Assembly: GCA_964557295.1 (NCBI GenBank)
Contig: CAZKZP010000010.1
Span: 15,556 to 79,555, forward strand
DNA: 64,000 bases
Reading direction: 5' to 3'
Source: JBFMHP01 sp964557295
GTDB taxonomy: Bacteria > Pseudomonadota > Gammaproteobacteria > RBG-16-57-12
Shown: in pieces, positions 33,604 through 43,200 of the stretch
How positions within the stretch are numbered: the first letter of the stretch is position 1
How the letters are laid out: every line of letters starts with the position of its first letter
Position numbers and translations under genes: made by a program
Notes under the pieces: model-generated
The model's database searches: none
What the model saw: the letters and a program-made list of their open reading frames with translations, nothing else
Told to the model about the DNA's origin: nothing

Positions 33604-35572
33604 ACAAGCCCGCCTTGATCACGCTGCGCCAACCGTCGAAGAGGTGTTCACGCGCCAGATTGAGCTGTACCGCCAGATCGGATTGCACGGTCCAGGACTG
33701 CGAGAATTCCGCGGAGGTGCGATCCCATCCGTCGCTGGTCAGGTCCTCCAGATGCTTCGCCTTGGCGTAGACGCGCCACGTCGCGCTGGGATAGAACATC
33801 ACACCCGCCTCGATCCCGGTCGCGAGATTGAAGTCATGCGCAAACGCGCTGGAATAGGCCAGCTCGCCGGACCACAGTCCATAAACCAAGCCGCCATAGT
33901 CATCCGCAAAACTCACACTCTTGCCGCCACCACCGCGCACCAGGTACATCACCCTATGGTTCGAGGGCTCTATCGAAAAACTCTCCCAGCCGGTGGTGAC
34001 ATTCCAGGCGATCCGGCCGAAGAACTCATCCTGCGGCTCGAAGTTATCCAGATGGATCAGATGAAAACGATCCAGCTTCAATTCATTCTCACCCTCTGGC
34101 GTACGATAATAACGCGCATCCAGGCGCCCGAATTCCAGCGCGAAGTGACTCTTGTATCCCGGCTGCGGATCGAGCCAGTCGTGATACACCGCGCGCCAGC
34201 CGAGGTCGAGAAAGTCACCTCGATCCTCCGATCCCAATCCAATGTGGGCGCGCGCGGTCTGATGACCTTGGTCGGGGCGCACATCCGGCGCCGGGATCAC
34301 CGGCGCTTGCGATGTCACGTTCAGCTTGCTCCGGGCCAGCAACAACTGGCGTTCTTGCTCGCTCAATTCGGCGGAAATCGCTTTGTTCCTGGCGATCTTG
34401 TTGTAACGGAAATAATCATACGCCAGATCCAGTATCGCGGCCTGCTGCTCAAGGGGTCTATCCACCATCACGGCCGGTTGCAAGGTCAGCACATCGTGGG
34501 AAATATCCTCGGCCAGACGACCATTTTCCGGCGCCATCATCCTGCGGCGCTCGTTGATCACGCGATAGTGGGAAGGATTGTAGACTACTTCAGAAACCAT
34601 GCCGCGGCGCTCCAGCGAACGCAAGGTGTCGACGGGCAACACCCACCATGGATATTCATCGGTCATGCCGCGATACTGCGGCTCCACTTCCATCAACGAC
34701 AACACGTGATAGGAGCAGTTTTCGGTGAAAAAATAATAATCGAAATGCGTCGGAAGCAACTCCCAGGCGTGCATCAGAATGAAATCGACCGTCTCTTGCT
34801 TGAGGTTCAGCCGATACTCCCAGATGTCGCGGTTTTCCATCTGGGCATACTCGCGCAGCTTCATGTAATACGGAATGATGTGGTACTTACCAATGAAACC
34901 GCCGGTCAGACCTTTGAAGGCATAAGACACCCCGCCGCTGTCATCACCCTCGGCCGCGTAATTGAGGGTGTAGTCCAGCATCTTGGTCGATTCGGTTTGC
35001 CCTGCGCGATCGATGCGCAGCAAGGTGTGGCCGAACATCGATGAGGGACTGTTAGGGTGCGTCGTCGGAAACACCACGGTCAAACCGACGGGCGCCAACA
35101 CCTGGAGAAAGATCTCGAATTTTTTGCACTCTTTTTCGGGCAGGCGCGCGGGATCAAAACCCAGCTCGCGCTTCAGCCAAAAGTGACGGGCGCGGAAACG
35201 ACACTGGGCCGTCATGCCGTTCGGCGCCGCACCCGCATCCGAGAAAAAACTCGCCAAGGTCGTGCGCAATTCCTGCGCTGGATCCACCGCCCCCTGTAAC
35301 GAGGTAAAAAAATCCCCGCCATCAACCTCGCTCACATGGCCGCTGAATACGCTGGATTTATAATGCCCCAGCGCCAGCCAGACGGGATGCGCGGCAAGTT
35401 TTTTGGCCTCGGCACGGGATATCAGTTCCGCCAGATAATGCTCGGGCTGCGCCGCCAGTTGCTCGATGGCCTTGTCATATTCTCCGGCGCGCAGCGCCTC
35501 ATCAAACGGATTAGCGCACGCAATCGAAGAACAAAAACTGAAAAGCGCAAATACTAAGGAGATAACACGCAT
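33590..35572 (-). CDS. Exported DUF4105 / Lnb-domain protein (module B)
   Basis: A 660-residue exported protein with a signal peptide (MRVISLVFALFSFCSSIACA). It has the same layout as the paralogue at 30677: GDFFTSLQGAVDPAQEL near residue 86, HPNSPSSMFGHTLLRID with His182, and HFDYYFFTENCSYHVLSLME with Cys286, 104 residues later against 106 in the other copy. The C-terminal third appears rich in beta strands (alternating aromatic ends such as LVYGLWSGELAYSSAF, closing AGLYVYF). It could be an outer-membrane barrel or a surface beta domain fused to the periplasmic Lnb core. Preceded by two DUF3015 genes and a hairpin, followed by the hydrolase lipoprotein. Confidence 0.8.
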   Translation of the reverse strand: MRVISLVFALFSFCSSIACANPFDEALRAGEYDKAIEQLAAQPEHYLAELISRAEAKKLAAHPVWLALGHYKSSVFSGHVSEVDGGDFFTSLQGAVDPAQELRTTLASFFSDAGAAPNGMTAQCRFRARHFWLKRELGFDPARLPEKECKKFEIFLQVLAPVGLTVVFPTTHPNSPSSMFGHTLLRIDRAGQTESTKMLDYTLNYAAEGDDSGGVSYAFKGLTGGFIGKYHIIPYYMKLREYAQMENRDIWEYRLNLKQETVDFILMHAWELLPTHFDYYFFTENCSYHVLSLMEVEPQYRGMTDEYPWWVLPVDTLRSLERRGMVSEVVYNPSHYRVINERRRMMAPENGRLAEDISHDVLTLQPAVMVDRPLEQQAAILDLAYDYFRYNKIARNKAISAELSEQERQLLLARSKLNVTSQAPVIPAPDVRPDQGHQTARAHIGLGSEDRGDFLDLGWRAVYHDWLDPQPGYKSHFALEFGRLDARYYRTPEGENELKLDRFHLIHLDNFEPQDEFFGRIAWNVTTGWESFSIEPSNHRVMYLVRGGGGKSVSFADDYGGLVYGLWSGELAYSSAFAHDFNLATGIEAGVMFYPSATWRVYAKAKHLEDLTSDGWDRTSAEFSQSWTVQSDLAVQLNLAREHLFDGWRSVIKAGLYVYF

Positions 35573-35609
35573 GGAGGATCAAACGACAAACAGCTTGGTA
35601 TAGATACAA

Positions 35610-35647
35610 AGATATCCCCGCCGGCCAGAGACCAGACGGGGATATCT
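35610..35647 (-). promoter_or_regulatory. Intergenic hairpin between DUF3015 and DUF4105 genes (module B)
   Basis: An 11-bp perfect stem AGATATCCCCG/CGGGGATATCT with a 16-base loop lies between the DUF3015 stop at 35660 and the DUF4105 start at 35572. The minus-strand 3' flank is TTGTATCTAT, a poor U-tract. It is in the same relative place as the hairpin of module A but unrelated in sequence. Confidence 0.68.
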
Positions 35648-35659
35648 CGACAGGTGCAA

Positions 35660-36166
35660 TTATTGAACGTACTTATTTAGCGTCGGATGGGTCATCATCG
35701 CCGTATGCAATGAAGAGAGAACCCCCTCGGCCGATGCGCCCGCCGATGAGAACAGCGTGGCGAATTCATCCTGCGTCATGGATTTGAAGGTGTCCCGATC
35801 AGACTCTTCGATGCCCATTACGGCCGCCAGTGCATCCAGGTGCGCGCCCTGGCCTTGCGCCATGTCGCGCGACAGGCTGTCCATGTTCATTGCGACAAAC
35901 CGCTTCTGCTCTTCTTCCTTCAACACGGTTTTCGATGGATCGCAGCCCAGAATCTCTTCGTCCATGATGCTGGCCGTGGTCATGAAGAAGGTGCGCGGGA
36001 TCAGAACATCATTGAGGATTGCGGCTGTGATATTCGCACCCTTAGTCGACTTGCCTTCCATGATCATTTTTCCGATGCCGCAACCGGCGCTGTCATCGGC
36101 CATCGCCACCTGAGCGGACAAACCTAACGCGGCGACCATAGTAATACTCATTGCTTTCGTTTTCAT
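35660..36166 (-). CDS. Exported DUF3015 family protein (module B, second copy)
   Basis: A 168-residue protein with a signal peptide (MKTKAMSITMVAALGLSAQ, cleavage after AMA near residue 23). The mature part begins DDSAGCGIGKMIMEGKS, the DUF3015 signature, and has a second conserved Cys in ILGCDPS. The block FVAMNMDSLSRDMAQGQGAH, then LAAVMGIEESDRDTF, is shared with the neighbouring copy at 36220. It lies 53 bases downstream of that copy and 87 bases upstream of the DUF4105 gene. Function unknown. A small exported partner or substrate of the Lnb-domain protein is plausible. Confidence 0.87.
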   Translation of the reverse strand: MKTKAMSITMVAALGLSAQVAMADDSAGCGIGKMIMEGKSTKGANITAAILNDVLIPRTFFMTTASIMDEEILGCDPSKTVLKEEEQKRFVAMNMDSLSRDMAQGQGAHLDALAAVMGIEESDRDTFKSMTQDEFATLFSSAGASAEGVLSSLHTAMMTHPTLNKYVQ

Positions 36167-36219
36167 TGTGGGTACTCCCTGATGAAATCAGTTGATTGCG
36201 TAAGATTGATTGGCAACGA

Positions 36220-36705
36220 TTATTGCGCGTACTTCGCCAGGTTCACATCAGACTGCATGGCTGTATTCAGCGTTAACAGCATCTGTTGCGCCCCTTGCTC
36301 GGAAGACGCCATCAGAGAAGGCAACTGCGATTTGGTCAGGGCGTAAAAATCGTCCCGATCCGCAGCGCTGATACCTATCAGGTCCGCCAATGAAGCCAAG
36401 TGATCACCGCCGCCTTGGGCCATCTCCTGGGTGATATTGTCCATATTGGAGGAAACGAAGATCTCGCGCTGAATTTCATTTGAGACGACTGCCGTGGGAT
36501 CGCATCCCAGCGTGCCCGACGTGATGCCGAACCATTGGTTCCAGGTTGACCCATTGGTCGTGGCCGCCAAGGTGTGCGCAAAAATGCCACTCTGGCCCTC
36601 GAAGATCATGGTGCCGACGCCACAGCCCGGACCCGTATTTGCAGCCTGGGACAGTGCTGGAGCCAGCAGTGCAGCGAATGCTGCCGTAACGATGACTTTT
36701 TTCAT
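36220..36705 (-). CDS. Exported DUF3015 family protein (module B, first copy)
   Basis: A 161-residue protein with a signal peptide (MKKVIVTAAFAALLAPALSQA). The mature part begins ANTGPGCGVGTMIFEGQSG. The second Cys is in TLGCDPTAVV, then comes FVSSNMDNITQEMAQGGGDH and LADLIGISAADRDDF. It is the first gene of the minus-strand module DUF3015-DUF3015-DUF4105-hydrolase, with a TTGACA promoter-like site upstream. Tandem duplication with the next gene is evident from shared motifs and length. No enzymatic motif is visible; the two Cys and the small size suggest a structural or binding role. Confidence 0.87.
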   Translation of the reverse strand: MKKVIVTAAFAALLAPALSQAANTGPGCGVGTMIFEGQSGIFAHTLAATTNGSTWNQWFGITSGTLGCDPTAVVSNEIQREIFVSSNMDNITQEMAQGGGDHLASLADLIGISAADRDDFYALTKSQLPSLMASSEQGAQQMLLTLNTAMQSDVNLAKYAQ

Positions 36706-36754
36706 GACGCTACCTCTCTTTGGTTGTTATGTGCTTCCTACATCTCGCCCTTCA

Positions 36755-36784
36755 AACCTAGACTACGGTTCAAATACTTGTCAA
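36755..36784 (-). promoter_or_regulatory. Putative sigma70 promoter of the DUF3015-DUF4105 module B
   Basis: On the minus strand a consensus -35 box TTGACA (36784-36779) is followed after 18 bases by TAGGTT (36760-36755), about 50 bases before the ATG at 36705. The -35 box is perfect and the -10 box is weak. Confidence 0.45.
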
Positions 36785-36864
36785 CGGCATACCCGATGTT
36801 TGATACTGATTTTTAAATACGAAACCAAGAATAACAACCTCTATATTTCCATGGTGATCATGCG

Positions 36865-37332
36865 ATGCCCAAAACCGCAATCGGAAAACCCGTACCCGAC
36901 TTCACCCTGCCCGCCACCAGCGGCCAGCACATCACCCTCTCCTCGCTGCGCGGTAACCACGTGGTTTTGTATTTCTACCCCAAGGACAGCACGCCCGGCT
37001 GCACGCAGGAGAGCTGCGATTTCCGCGATAACATTGCCGAGTTCAAGCGCCGCAATGCGATCGTGCTGGGCGTATCGCGCGACAGTATCAAGTCGCACGA
37101 GAACTTCAAGACCAAGCAATCCCTCCCGTTCGAACTACTCGCGGATACGGACGAAGAGCTCTGCGCGCTGTTCGATGTGATCAAGATGAAAAACATGTAC
37201 GGCAAACAGGTGCGCGGGATCGAACGCAGCACATTTTTGATAGACAAAGACGGTGTTCTGCGCCAAGAATGGCGTAAAGTGAAAGTGGCCGGCCATGTCG
37301 AAGAAGTCCTTGAAGCGCTCAAGGATCTGTGA
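36865..37332 (+). CDS. bcp: Thioredoxin-dependent peroxiredoxin (BCP/PrxQ type)
   Basis: A 155-residue thiol peroxidase reducing hydrogen peroxide and organic peroxides. The family start IGKPVPDFTLPATSG is followed by LYFYPKDSTPGCTQESCDFR near residue 35. The peroxidatic Cys is in PGCTQ and the resolving Cys five residues later in ESC, the PrxQ pattern. GVSRDSIKSHENF and RSTFLIDKDG complete the fold. It stands 44 bases upstream of the PIN-PhoH gene on the same strand. Confidence 0.95.
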   Translation: MPKTAIGKPVPDFTLPATSGQHITLSSLRGNHVVLYFYPKDSTPGCTQESCDFRDNIAEFKRRNAIVLGVSRDSIKSHENFKTKQSLPFELLADTDEELCALFDVIKMKNMYGKQVRGIERSTFLIDKDGVLRQEWRKVKVAGHVEEVLEALKDL

Positions 37333-37376
37333 CACTCGCCGATAACTAAAGTAAGATCCCAACCACGGGGGCAGTA

Positions 37377-38768
37377 ATGAACAGTGGCTCTGAACGACGA
37401 GCGTACGTTCTCGATACCAACGTACTGATGCACGATCCCACCTGCATCTTCCGCTTCCAGGAGCACGACATCTTCCTCCCGATGATAGTGCTCGAAGAAC
37501 TCGACAACAACAAACGCGGCCACTCGGAAGTGGCGCGCAACGCCCGCCAAGCCAGCCGGTATCTCGAAGATCTGATCGCCTCCTCCGGCAACGAAAGCAT
37601 CGAACAAGGTATCCCGCTCCCCACCCCGGAAAGCGCTGACTACGTCTCCGGCCGCTTGTTTCTGCAAACCCGCGAGATGGTGTTCGAGATCCCCGCGCAA
37701 CTCCCCGGCAACAAGGCGGACAACACCATCCTCAGCACCTTGCTGGCCTTGCAGGAAGAGCGTCTCGACGTCAACGTCGCGCTGGTTTCAAAAGACATCA
37801 ATCTGCGCATCAAGGCCGCCGCGCTCGGCATCCGCGCCGAGGACTACCACAGCGATCAGGTGCTCGATGACGTCAAGCTGCTCTACAAGGGCTATAACGA
37901 ATTACCGGGCGATTTCTGGTCGACACACAGCAAGGAAGTCGAATCCTGGCAGAAGGAAGGCCGCACCTTCTACAAGGTGAAAGGCGATGATGTCAGCAGC
38001 TGGCACGCCAATCAATTCATCTTCGCCGAAAACAATTTCGAGGCCTTGGTGCGCAACGTCAAGGGCAATGAGGCGGTCATCGAGCTGGTCAAGGATTTCC
38101 GCAGTCCGCATCATTCGGTGTGGGGCATCACGGCACGGAATCAGGAACAGAATTTCGCCCTGAACATCTTGATGGACCCCGAGATCGATTTCGTCACCCT
38201 GCTTGGCATGGCCGGCACTGGCAAGACCTTGCTGACGCTGGCCTCGGCCTTGTGTCAGGTGCTCGAACACAAGATCTATCGGGAAATCATCATGACGCGC
38301 GTCACCGTGCCCGTGGGCGAGGACATCGGTTTTCTCCCCGGCACCGAAGAAGAGAAGATGACGCCGTGGATGGGCGCGCTGATGGACAATCTGGAGGTGC
38401 TGACCAAGACCGAATTCAAGGAAGACTGGGAACGCACCGCCACCCACGAGCTGCTCACCAACCGCATCAAGATCCGTTCCTTGAACTTCATGCGCGGGCG
38501 CACCTTCCTCAACAAGTTCCTGATCATCGACGAGGCACAGAACCTCACACCCAAGCAGATGAAGACCCTGATCACCCGCGCCGGTCCCGGCACCAAGGTG
38601 GTCTGTCTGGGCAACCTGTCGCAGATCGACACGCCGTATTTGAGCGAAACCACCTCGGGCCTGACCTATGTGGTGGACCGCTTCAAGACCTGGGAGCACA
38701 GCTCGCATGTGACGCTCACGCGCGGCGAACGTTCGCGCTTGGCCGATTATGCATCAGAGGTGTTGTAA
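37377..38768 (+). CDS. PIN-PhoH fusion ATPase (PhoH2/YlaK-like)
   Basis: A 463-residue fusion. The N-terminal PIN nuclease domain (about 1-140) shows YVLDTNVLMHDPT, VLEELDNNKRG and further acidic residues. The C-terminal PhoH ATPase domain has the Walker A LLGMAGTGKTLLTLASAL near residue 280, Walker B FLIIDEAQNLTPKQMK near 385, and the arginine-rich end TRGERSRLADYASE. Characterised PhoH2 proteins unwind and cleave RNA. A connecting region with RSPHHSVWGITARNQEQNFA lies between the domains. Its start follows GGGGGC. Confidence 0.93.
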   Translation: MNSGSERRAYVLDTNVLMHDPTCIFRFQEHDIFLPMIVLEELDNNKRGHSEVARNARQASRYLEDLIASSGNESIEQGIPLPTPESADYVSGRLFLQTREMVFEIPAQLPGNKADNTILSTLLALQEERLDVNVALVSKDINLRIKAAALGIRAEDYHSDQVLDDVKLLYKGYNELPGDFWSTHSKEVESWQKEGRTFYKVKGDDVSSWHANQFIFAENNFEALVRNVKGNEAVIELVKDFRSPHHSVWGITARNQEQNFALNILMDPEIDFVTLLGMAGTGKTLLTLASALCQVLEHKIYREIIMTRVTVPVGEDIGFLPGTEEEKMTPWMGALMDNLEVLTKTEFKEDWERTATHELLTNRIKIRSLNFMRGRTFLNKFLIIDEAQNLTPKQMKTLITRAGPGTKVVCLGNLSQIDTPYLSETTSGLTYVVDRFKTWEHSSHVTLTRGERSRLADYASEVL

Positions 38769-38774
38769 CGTCGC

Positions 38775-38843
38775 CTGTAGGCGCCATCTTTGAGATGGCG
38801 ATCTGTCGCTGACACCGATCGCAAGCTGAAGCTTGCTCCTACG
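38775..38843. repeat. ~70-bp double-hairpin (REP-like) repeat, copy 1
   Basis: It begins CTGTAGGCGCCATCT and ends AAGCTTGCTCCTACGA. Two imperfect palindromes are visible (GCCATCTTTGAGATGGC and GCAAGCTGAAGCTTGC), joined by a GATC-containing spacer. Copy 2 at 49467-49533 matches it in the opposite orientation. Non-coding, just after the PIN-PhoH stop codon. Confidence 0.82.
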
Positions 38844-39192
38844 ATCCCATTACGCGTCTTGCCGTTCCCCCGCCTCCTCGGGGCTGCGCGGCCAGGCGTT
38901 CAACACTGCCTTCACCAGCGTCGCCAGCGGCGATGGCGAAGAACACGCCCCAGAGCCTCCAGATACCACCGAAGATAAGCACCGCCGCCAGCCGTGGAAG
39001 ATTGCGCGCCTGCAGAAACCGAACCGGACCTTGCAGCAGATCGGCGATGACCACGCTGGCCAACAACGGCGCCAGCATGCGGTCGAAGAAGATGACCAGC
39101 GCGAACCCGAGTACCAGCAGCACGACCAGAATCGCGGCCTGCGGATCGGCGAAGGTCCTCTGGTACCACGAGTTTACGAGATCGAGCGTGTG
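38839..39192 (-). pseudogene. Decayed N-terminal remnant of an AI-2E/PerM family transporter
   Basis: Directly after the LysR stop codon, and in its frame, the minus strand reads LDLVNSWYQRTFADPQAAIL, then VVLLVLGFALVIFF, LAPLLASVVIA and LLQGPVRFLQ. This is the N terminus of an AI-2E/PerM membrane transporter. The expected start position holds ACG (39189-39187) instead of ATG. Homology fades after LPRLAAVLIFGG, and the remaining ~270 residues of a normal 350-residue protein are missing. A REP-like repeat lies at the broken end. No expression signal is left of its own, so it is almost certainly non-functional. Confidence 0.78.
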
Positions 39193-40095
39193 CTACTCGG
39201 AATTTTTCTGACAATATTCACGCGCGAAGCTCAGCAGTTCGTCCATCGCGCGCTGTTTGAATTTCTGTTTCTGATGCACGAAGGAAAAGGGACGCTCCAA
39301 GGGCGGATCAAGATCGAGCGCAACCAATCTATCCAACGCGATTTCCTTCCCCAGGGTGGTCTGCGACATGATGGTAATACCGATTCCGGCCTCAACCACG
39401 CCCTTGATCGACTCCGGGCTGCCCAGCTCCATGATGATGTTGAGCTCGCCCTCGTCATGGCCGTTGACCTTGAGATACTCGGCAATCACATCACGGGTGC
39501 CCGAGCCTTCTTCGCGCGAGATATAAGGATAGCCCAGGAGATCCGGGATGCGCACCTTGCCTTTGCTCGCCAGCGGGTGCCCGGGCGGGACGATGACCAC
39601 CAGCTTGTCCATGCGGCACAATTCCACCGCCAGGTTCTTATTGGTCACCGGCGACTCTACCACGCCGAGATCGATCACATTGTTCTCCACCATGGAAACG
39701 ATGCCGTCGGAGTTGGAGACCTTCAGCCGCAGCCCCACGTCGGGATACCGGCGTTTGAAATCCCCCAGCAGGGCCGGCAGCATGTATTCGGCGATCGTGG
39801 TGCTGGCGCCGATCAGCAAAACCCCGCTGATGTCGCCGGTGAGCTCGCGCACGGAGTTCTCCATCTCGTCATACAGATCGAAGATCCGCGTGGCATAGGT
39901 GTACACCCGCTCACCGGCGTCGGTCAGACTGATGCGGTTGTGTGTGCGATCGAATAAACGGGTGTTGAGTTGCTCTTCCAGCTGGCGCACTTGGAAGGTG
40001 ACGGCGGGCTGGGTCATGTGCAAGGCCTCGGCGGCCTTGGTGAAGCTCAGCAGCTTGGCAACGGTGTGGAAAACCTTTAAGCGGCGATCGCTCAT
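39193..40095 (-). CDS. LysR-type transcriptional regulator
   Basis: A 300-residue regulator. The N-terminal winged helix-turn-helix spans about residues 1-60 (RRLKVFHTVAKLLSFTKAAE, ALHMTQPAVTFQVRQLEEQL). The effector-binding domain follows from about residue 90 (GVLLIGASTTIAEYMLPALL) with a typical GSGTRDVI loop near 199. The ligand is unknown. Only 145 bases separate its start from the end of the RND permease gene on the same strand. A dead transporter fragment follows immediately and may once have been its operon partner or target. Confidence 0.93.
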   Translation of the reverse strand: MSDRRLKVFHTVAKLLSFTKAAEALHMTQPAVTFQVRQLEEQLNTRLFDRTHNRISLTDAGERVYTYATRIFDLYDEMENSVRELTGDISGVLLIGASTTIAEYMLPALLGDFKRRYPDVGLRLKVSNSDGIVSMVENNVIDLGVVESPVTNKNLAVELCRMDKLVVIVPPGHPLASKGKVRIPDLLGYPYISREEGSGTRDVIAEYLKVNGHDEGELNIIMELGSPESIKGVVEAGIGITIMSQTTLGKEIALDRLVALDLDPPLERPFSFVHQKQKFKQRAMDELLSFAREYCQKNSE

Positions 40096-40227
40096 AAATA
40101 ATTCTTTGCATGATCAAAGTTGATTTATGAAATCATAGCAACTCACCGGGACATTACAAAGGTGAAAAAAACCGAGCCTTCATTTGCCGCGTTGCGAAAA
40201 ACGCCGGTTCAAAACCACCATGAAACT

Positions 40228-40249
40228 CAGGGCTGAATCATCAGCCCTG
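40228..40249 (-). terminator. Hairpin at the 3' end of the RND permease gene
   Basis: A nine-bp perfect stem CAGGGCTGA/TCAGCCCTG with a four-base loop spans the permease stop codon (40243-40241). Downstream on the minus strand is AGTTTCATGG, a weak U-tract, so termination may be partial. Confidence 0.5.
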
Positions 40250-43200
40250 ATGTTTGTAACGAAAGGCGTAATACATCACCGGGATCACCAGCAAGGTCAG
40301 CAGGGTCGAGACCAGGATGCCAAAGATCAAGGAGATGGCCAGGCCGTTGAAGATCGGGTCGTCGAGGATGAACAGGGCGCCGAGCATCGCGGCCACGCCG
40401 GTCAACACGATCGGCTTGGCGCGCACCGCCGCGGCATTGATGACCGCCTGCTCCAGCGCCATGCCCTCACGCTCCTGTTGCTGGATGAAATCCACCAGCA
40501 GGATGGAGTTGCGCACGATGATCCCGGCGAGCGCAATCATGCCGATCATCGAGGTGGCGGTGAAGTTCGCGCCCAGCAGGGCGTGACCGGGCATCACGCC
40601 GATGATGGTCAACGGGATCGGGATCATGATGATCAGCGGCACCAGGTAGGAGCGGAACTGCGCTACCACCAGCAGGTAGATCAGGATCAGCCCCACGCCG
40701 TAGGCAATGCCCATGTCGCGGAAGGTTTCGTAGGTGACCTGCCATTCGCCGTCCCACTTCACGCTGTACTGATAGGGATTCTCGGGCTGGGCGATGAAGC
40801 TCTGTTGCAGTGTGTGCCCGCCGTCGAAGACCTTCTCGCCGAGCTGGCCGACGATGTCGAACATGCCGTAGAGCGGGCTGTCGAGTTCGCCGGCGACATC
40901 GGCGGTGACGAACACCACCGGCATGAGATCCTTGTGATACACGGCGTAATCGCGCCGGTCTTCCACCACCTGCACCAGGTCGCGCAGCGGCAGCAGTTCG
41001 CCTTGCTGGTTTTTCACCTTCAACGCCAGGATGGCGGCGGTATCGGCCTTGTCCGCCACCGGAAACTCCAGGCGGATCGGCGTGGGATATTTCACCTGAT
41101 CGCCGCGCAGATAACTGACATCGGCCCCGCGCAACACCATGGACACCGCGTTGACGATGGTCTGCTGGGAAACGCCGAGCAGCGCGGCCTTCTGCTGATC
41201 GACCTTGAGGATCAGCTGCGCGGCCGGCGCCTCGATGCTGTCGTCGACATCCACCACATCGGCGGTCTTGTCGAAGACTTCGCGCAGCTGCCGGGCGATC
41301 TGGATCTGACCGTCATAGTCCAGGCCATAGACCTCGGCCACCAGCGGCGATTGCACCGGCGGGCCGGGAGGCACCTCGACGATCTTCACGTTGGCGCCGA
41401 GACGGCGGCCGATCTCCTGCAACGGCGCGCGCACCGCCAGGGCGATCTCGTGGCTCTTGCGGTCGCGGTGTTTCTTGTCGGCGAGATTCACCTGCAGATC
41501 ACCCATGTGCGGCGCGCTGCGCAGATAATACTGGCGCACCAGGCCGTTGAAATTGATCGGCGCGGCGGTGCCGGCGTAGGCCTGATAATCGGTGACCTCG
41601 GGCACGGTGGCGAGATACGCGCCCAGCTCGCGCAACACCCGCGCGGTGTGCTCCACCGGCGTGCCTTCGGGCATGTCGACCACGACCTGGAACTCGGATT
41701 TGTTATCAAACGGCAGCATCTTCATCACCACCAGCTTGACCAGCGCCAGCCCCACGGCGAGCAGGATCAACAGCAGGATGCCGCCGAAGAGCTTCCAGCG
41801 CTTATCGCGCCCGGCCGCGCCATGGAGAAACGGCGCCAGCAGTTTCTGGAACAGGCGCAGCAGCAGGCCGGCGTGCTCTTCCTCGCTCTGGCTGTGCGGC
41901 TCGTTGGGCATCAGCTTCAGGCTGAGCCACGGCGTGACGATGAAGGCCACCGCCAGCGAGATCAGCATGCCCATGCTGGCGTTGATCGGGATCGGGCTCA
42001 TATACGGGCCCATCAAGCCGGTGACGAAGGCCATCGGCAGGAGCGCGGCGATGACGGTGAAGGTGGCGAGTATCGTCGGGCTGCCGACCTCGTCGACCGC
42101 GCGCGGGATCGCCTCGCGCAGATCCTTCGCGCCGAGCTGGATGTGGCGATGGATGTTCTCCACCACCACGATGGCATCATCGACCAGGATGCCGATGGAA
42201 AAGATCAGTGCGAACAGCGAGACGCGGTTGAGCGTAAAGCCCCAGGCCCAGGAGGCGAACAAGGTCATCGCCAGTGTGATCACCACCGCCGTGCCGACGA
42301 TGAAGGCCTCGCGCTTGCCGAGGGTGAGGAACACCAGCAGCACCACCGAGGCGGTGGCGAATACGAGTTTGAGGATCAGCGTCATCGCCTTGTCGTTGGC
42401 GGTCGCGCCGTAATTGCGCGTGACGGTGACGTTCACCCCATCCGGGATGAAGGTGCCCTTGAGCTGCTCGACGCGCTGCAAGACCTGTTCGGCGATCTCC
42501 ACCGCATTGGTGCCGGGCTGCTTGGCCACGGCGATGGTCGCCGCGGGCGAGTTTCCCGCGGTGACCATCGCNNNNNNNNNNCGGGAAACTCGCCCGCGGC
42601 CGGGATGTGATTCTGCGCGGCGGCCGGGCCGCTGCCGGTCCACACATAGCGCTCCGGCTGATCCGCGCCATGGCGGATGGTGGCCACATCGCGCAGATAC
42701 ACCGGCGCGCCATTGTGCACTCCCACCACCAGACCGCTGATCTCGTCGGCGTCACTCAAGAAACTGCCGCCGCGCACCAGCACCTCCTGGTTATCGCGCA
42801 CCAGCGCGCCGGCCTCGGCCGTGGTATTGCCCGCGACCAGCGCGGCGCGCAGGTCATCCGGCTGCACGCCATAGGCGGCCAGGCGCTGGGCATCGAGCAG
42901 CACGTGCACCACGCGCTCGGCCCCGCCGAGGGTGTAGATATCGCGCGTGCCCGGCACGCGTTTGAGCTCGGCCTCCATCGCATGGGCGACCTGCTGCAAT
43001 TCGAACGCGCCGGTGTTCTCATCCTCCGACCACAGCGTCAACGCAACGATCGGCACATCATCGATCCCCTTCGGCTTGATGATGGGCCGGCCCACGCCGA
43101 CACCGGCCGGCAGCCAGTCCTGATGCGAGTAGATGGCGTTATACAGGCGCACCAGCGACTGGGTGCGATCTTGCCCCACCGCGAAGCGCACGGTGATGTT

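Noticed and set aside
38912..39214. 100-codon frame overlapping the LysR end
   Set aside because: It is a frame-shifted shadow of the AI-2E/PerM remnant and starts inside the LysR gene.
40184..42610. ~800-codon open frame opposite the RND permease
   Set aside because: Antisense shadow with low-complexity His/Asp/Gln/Arg composition and no family features.
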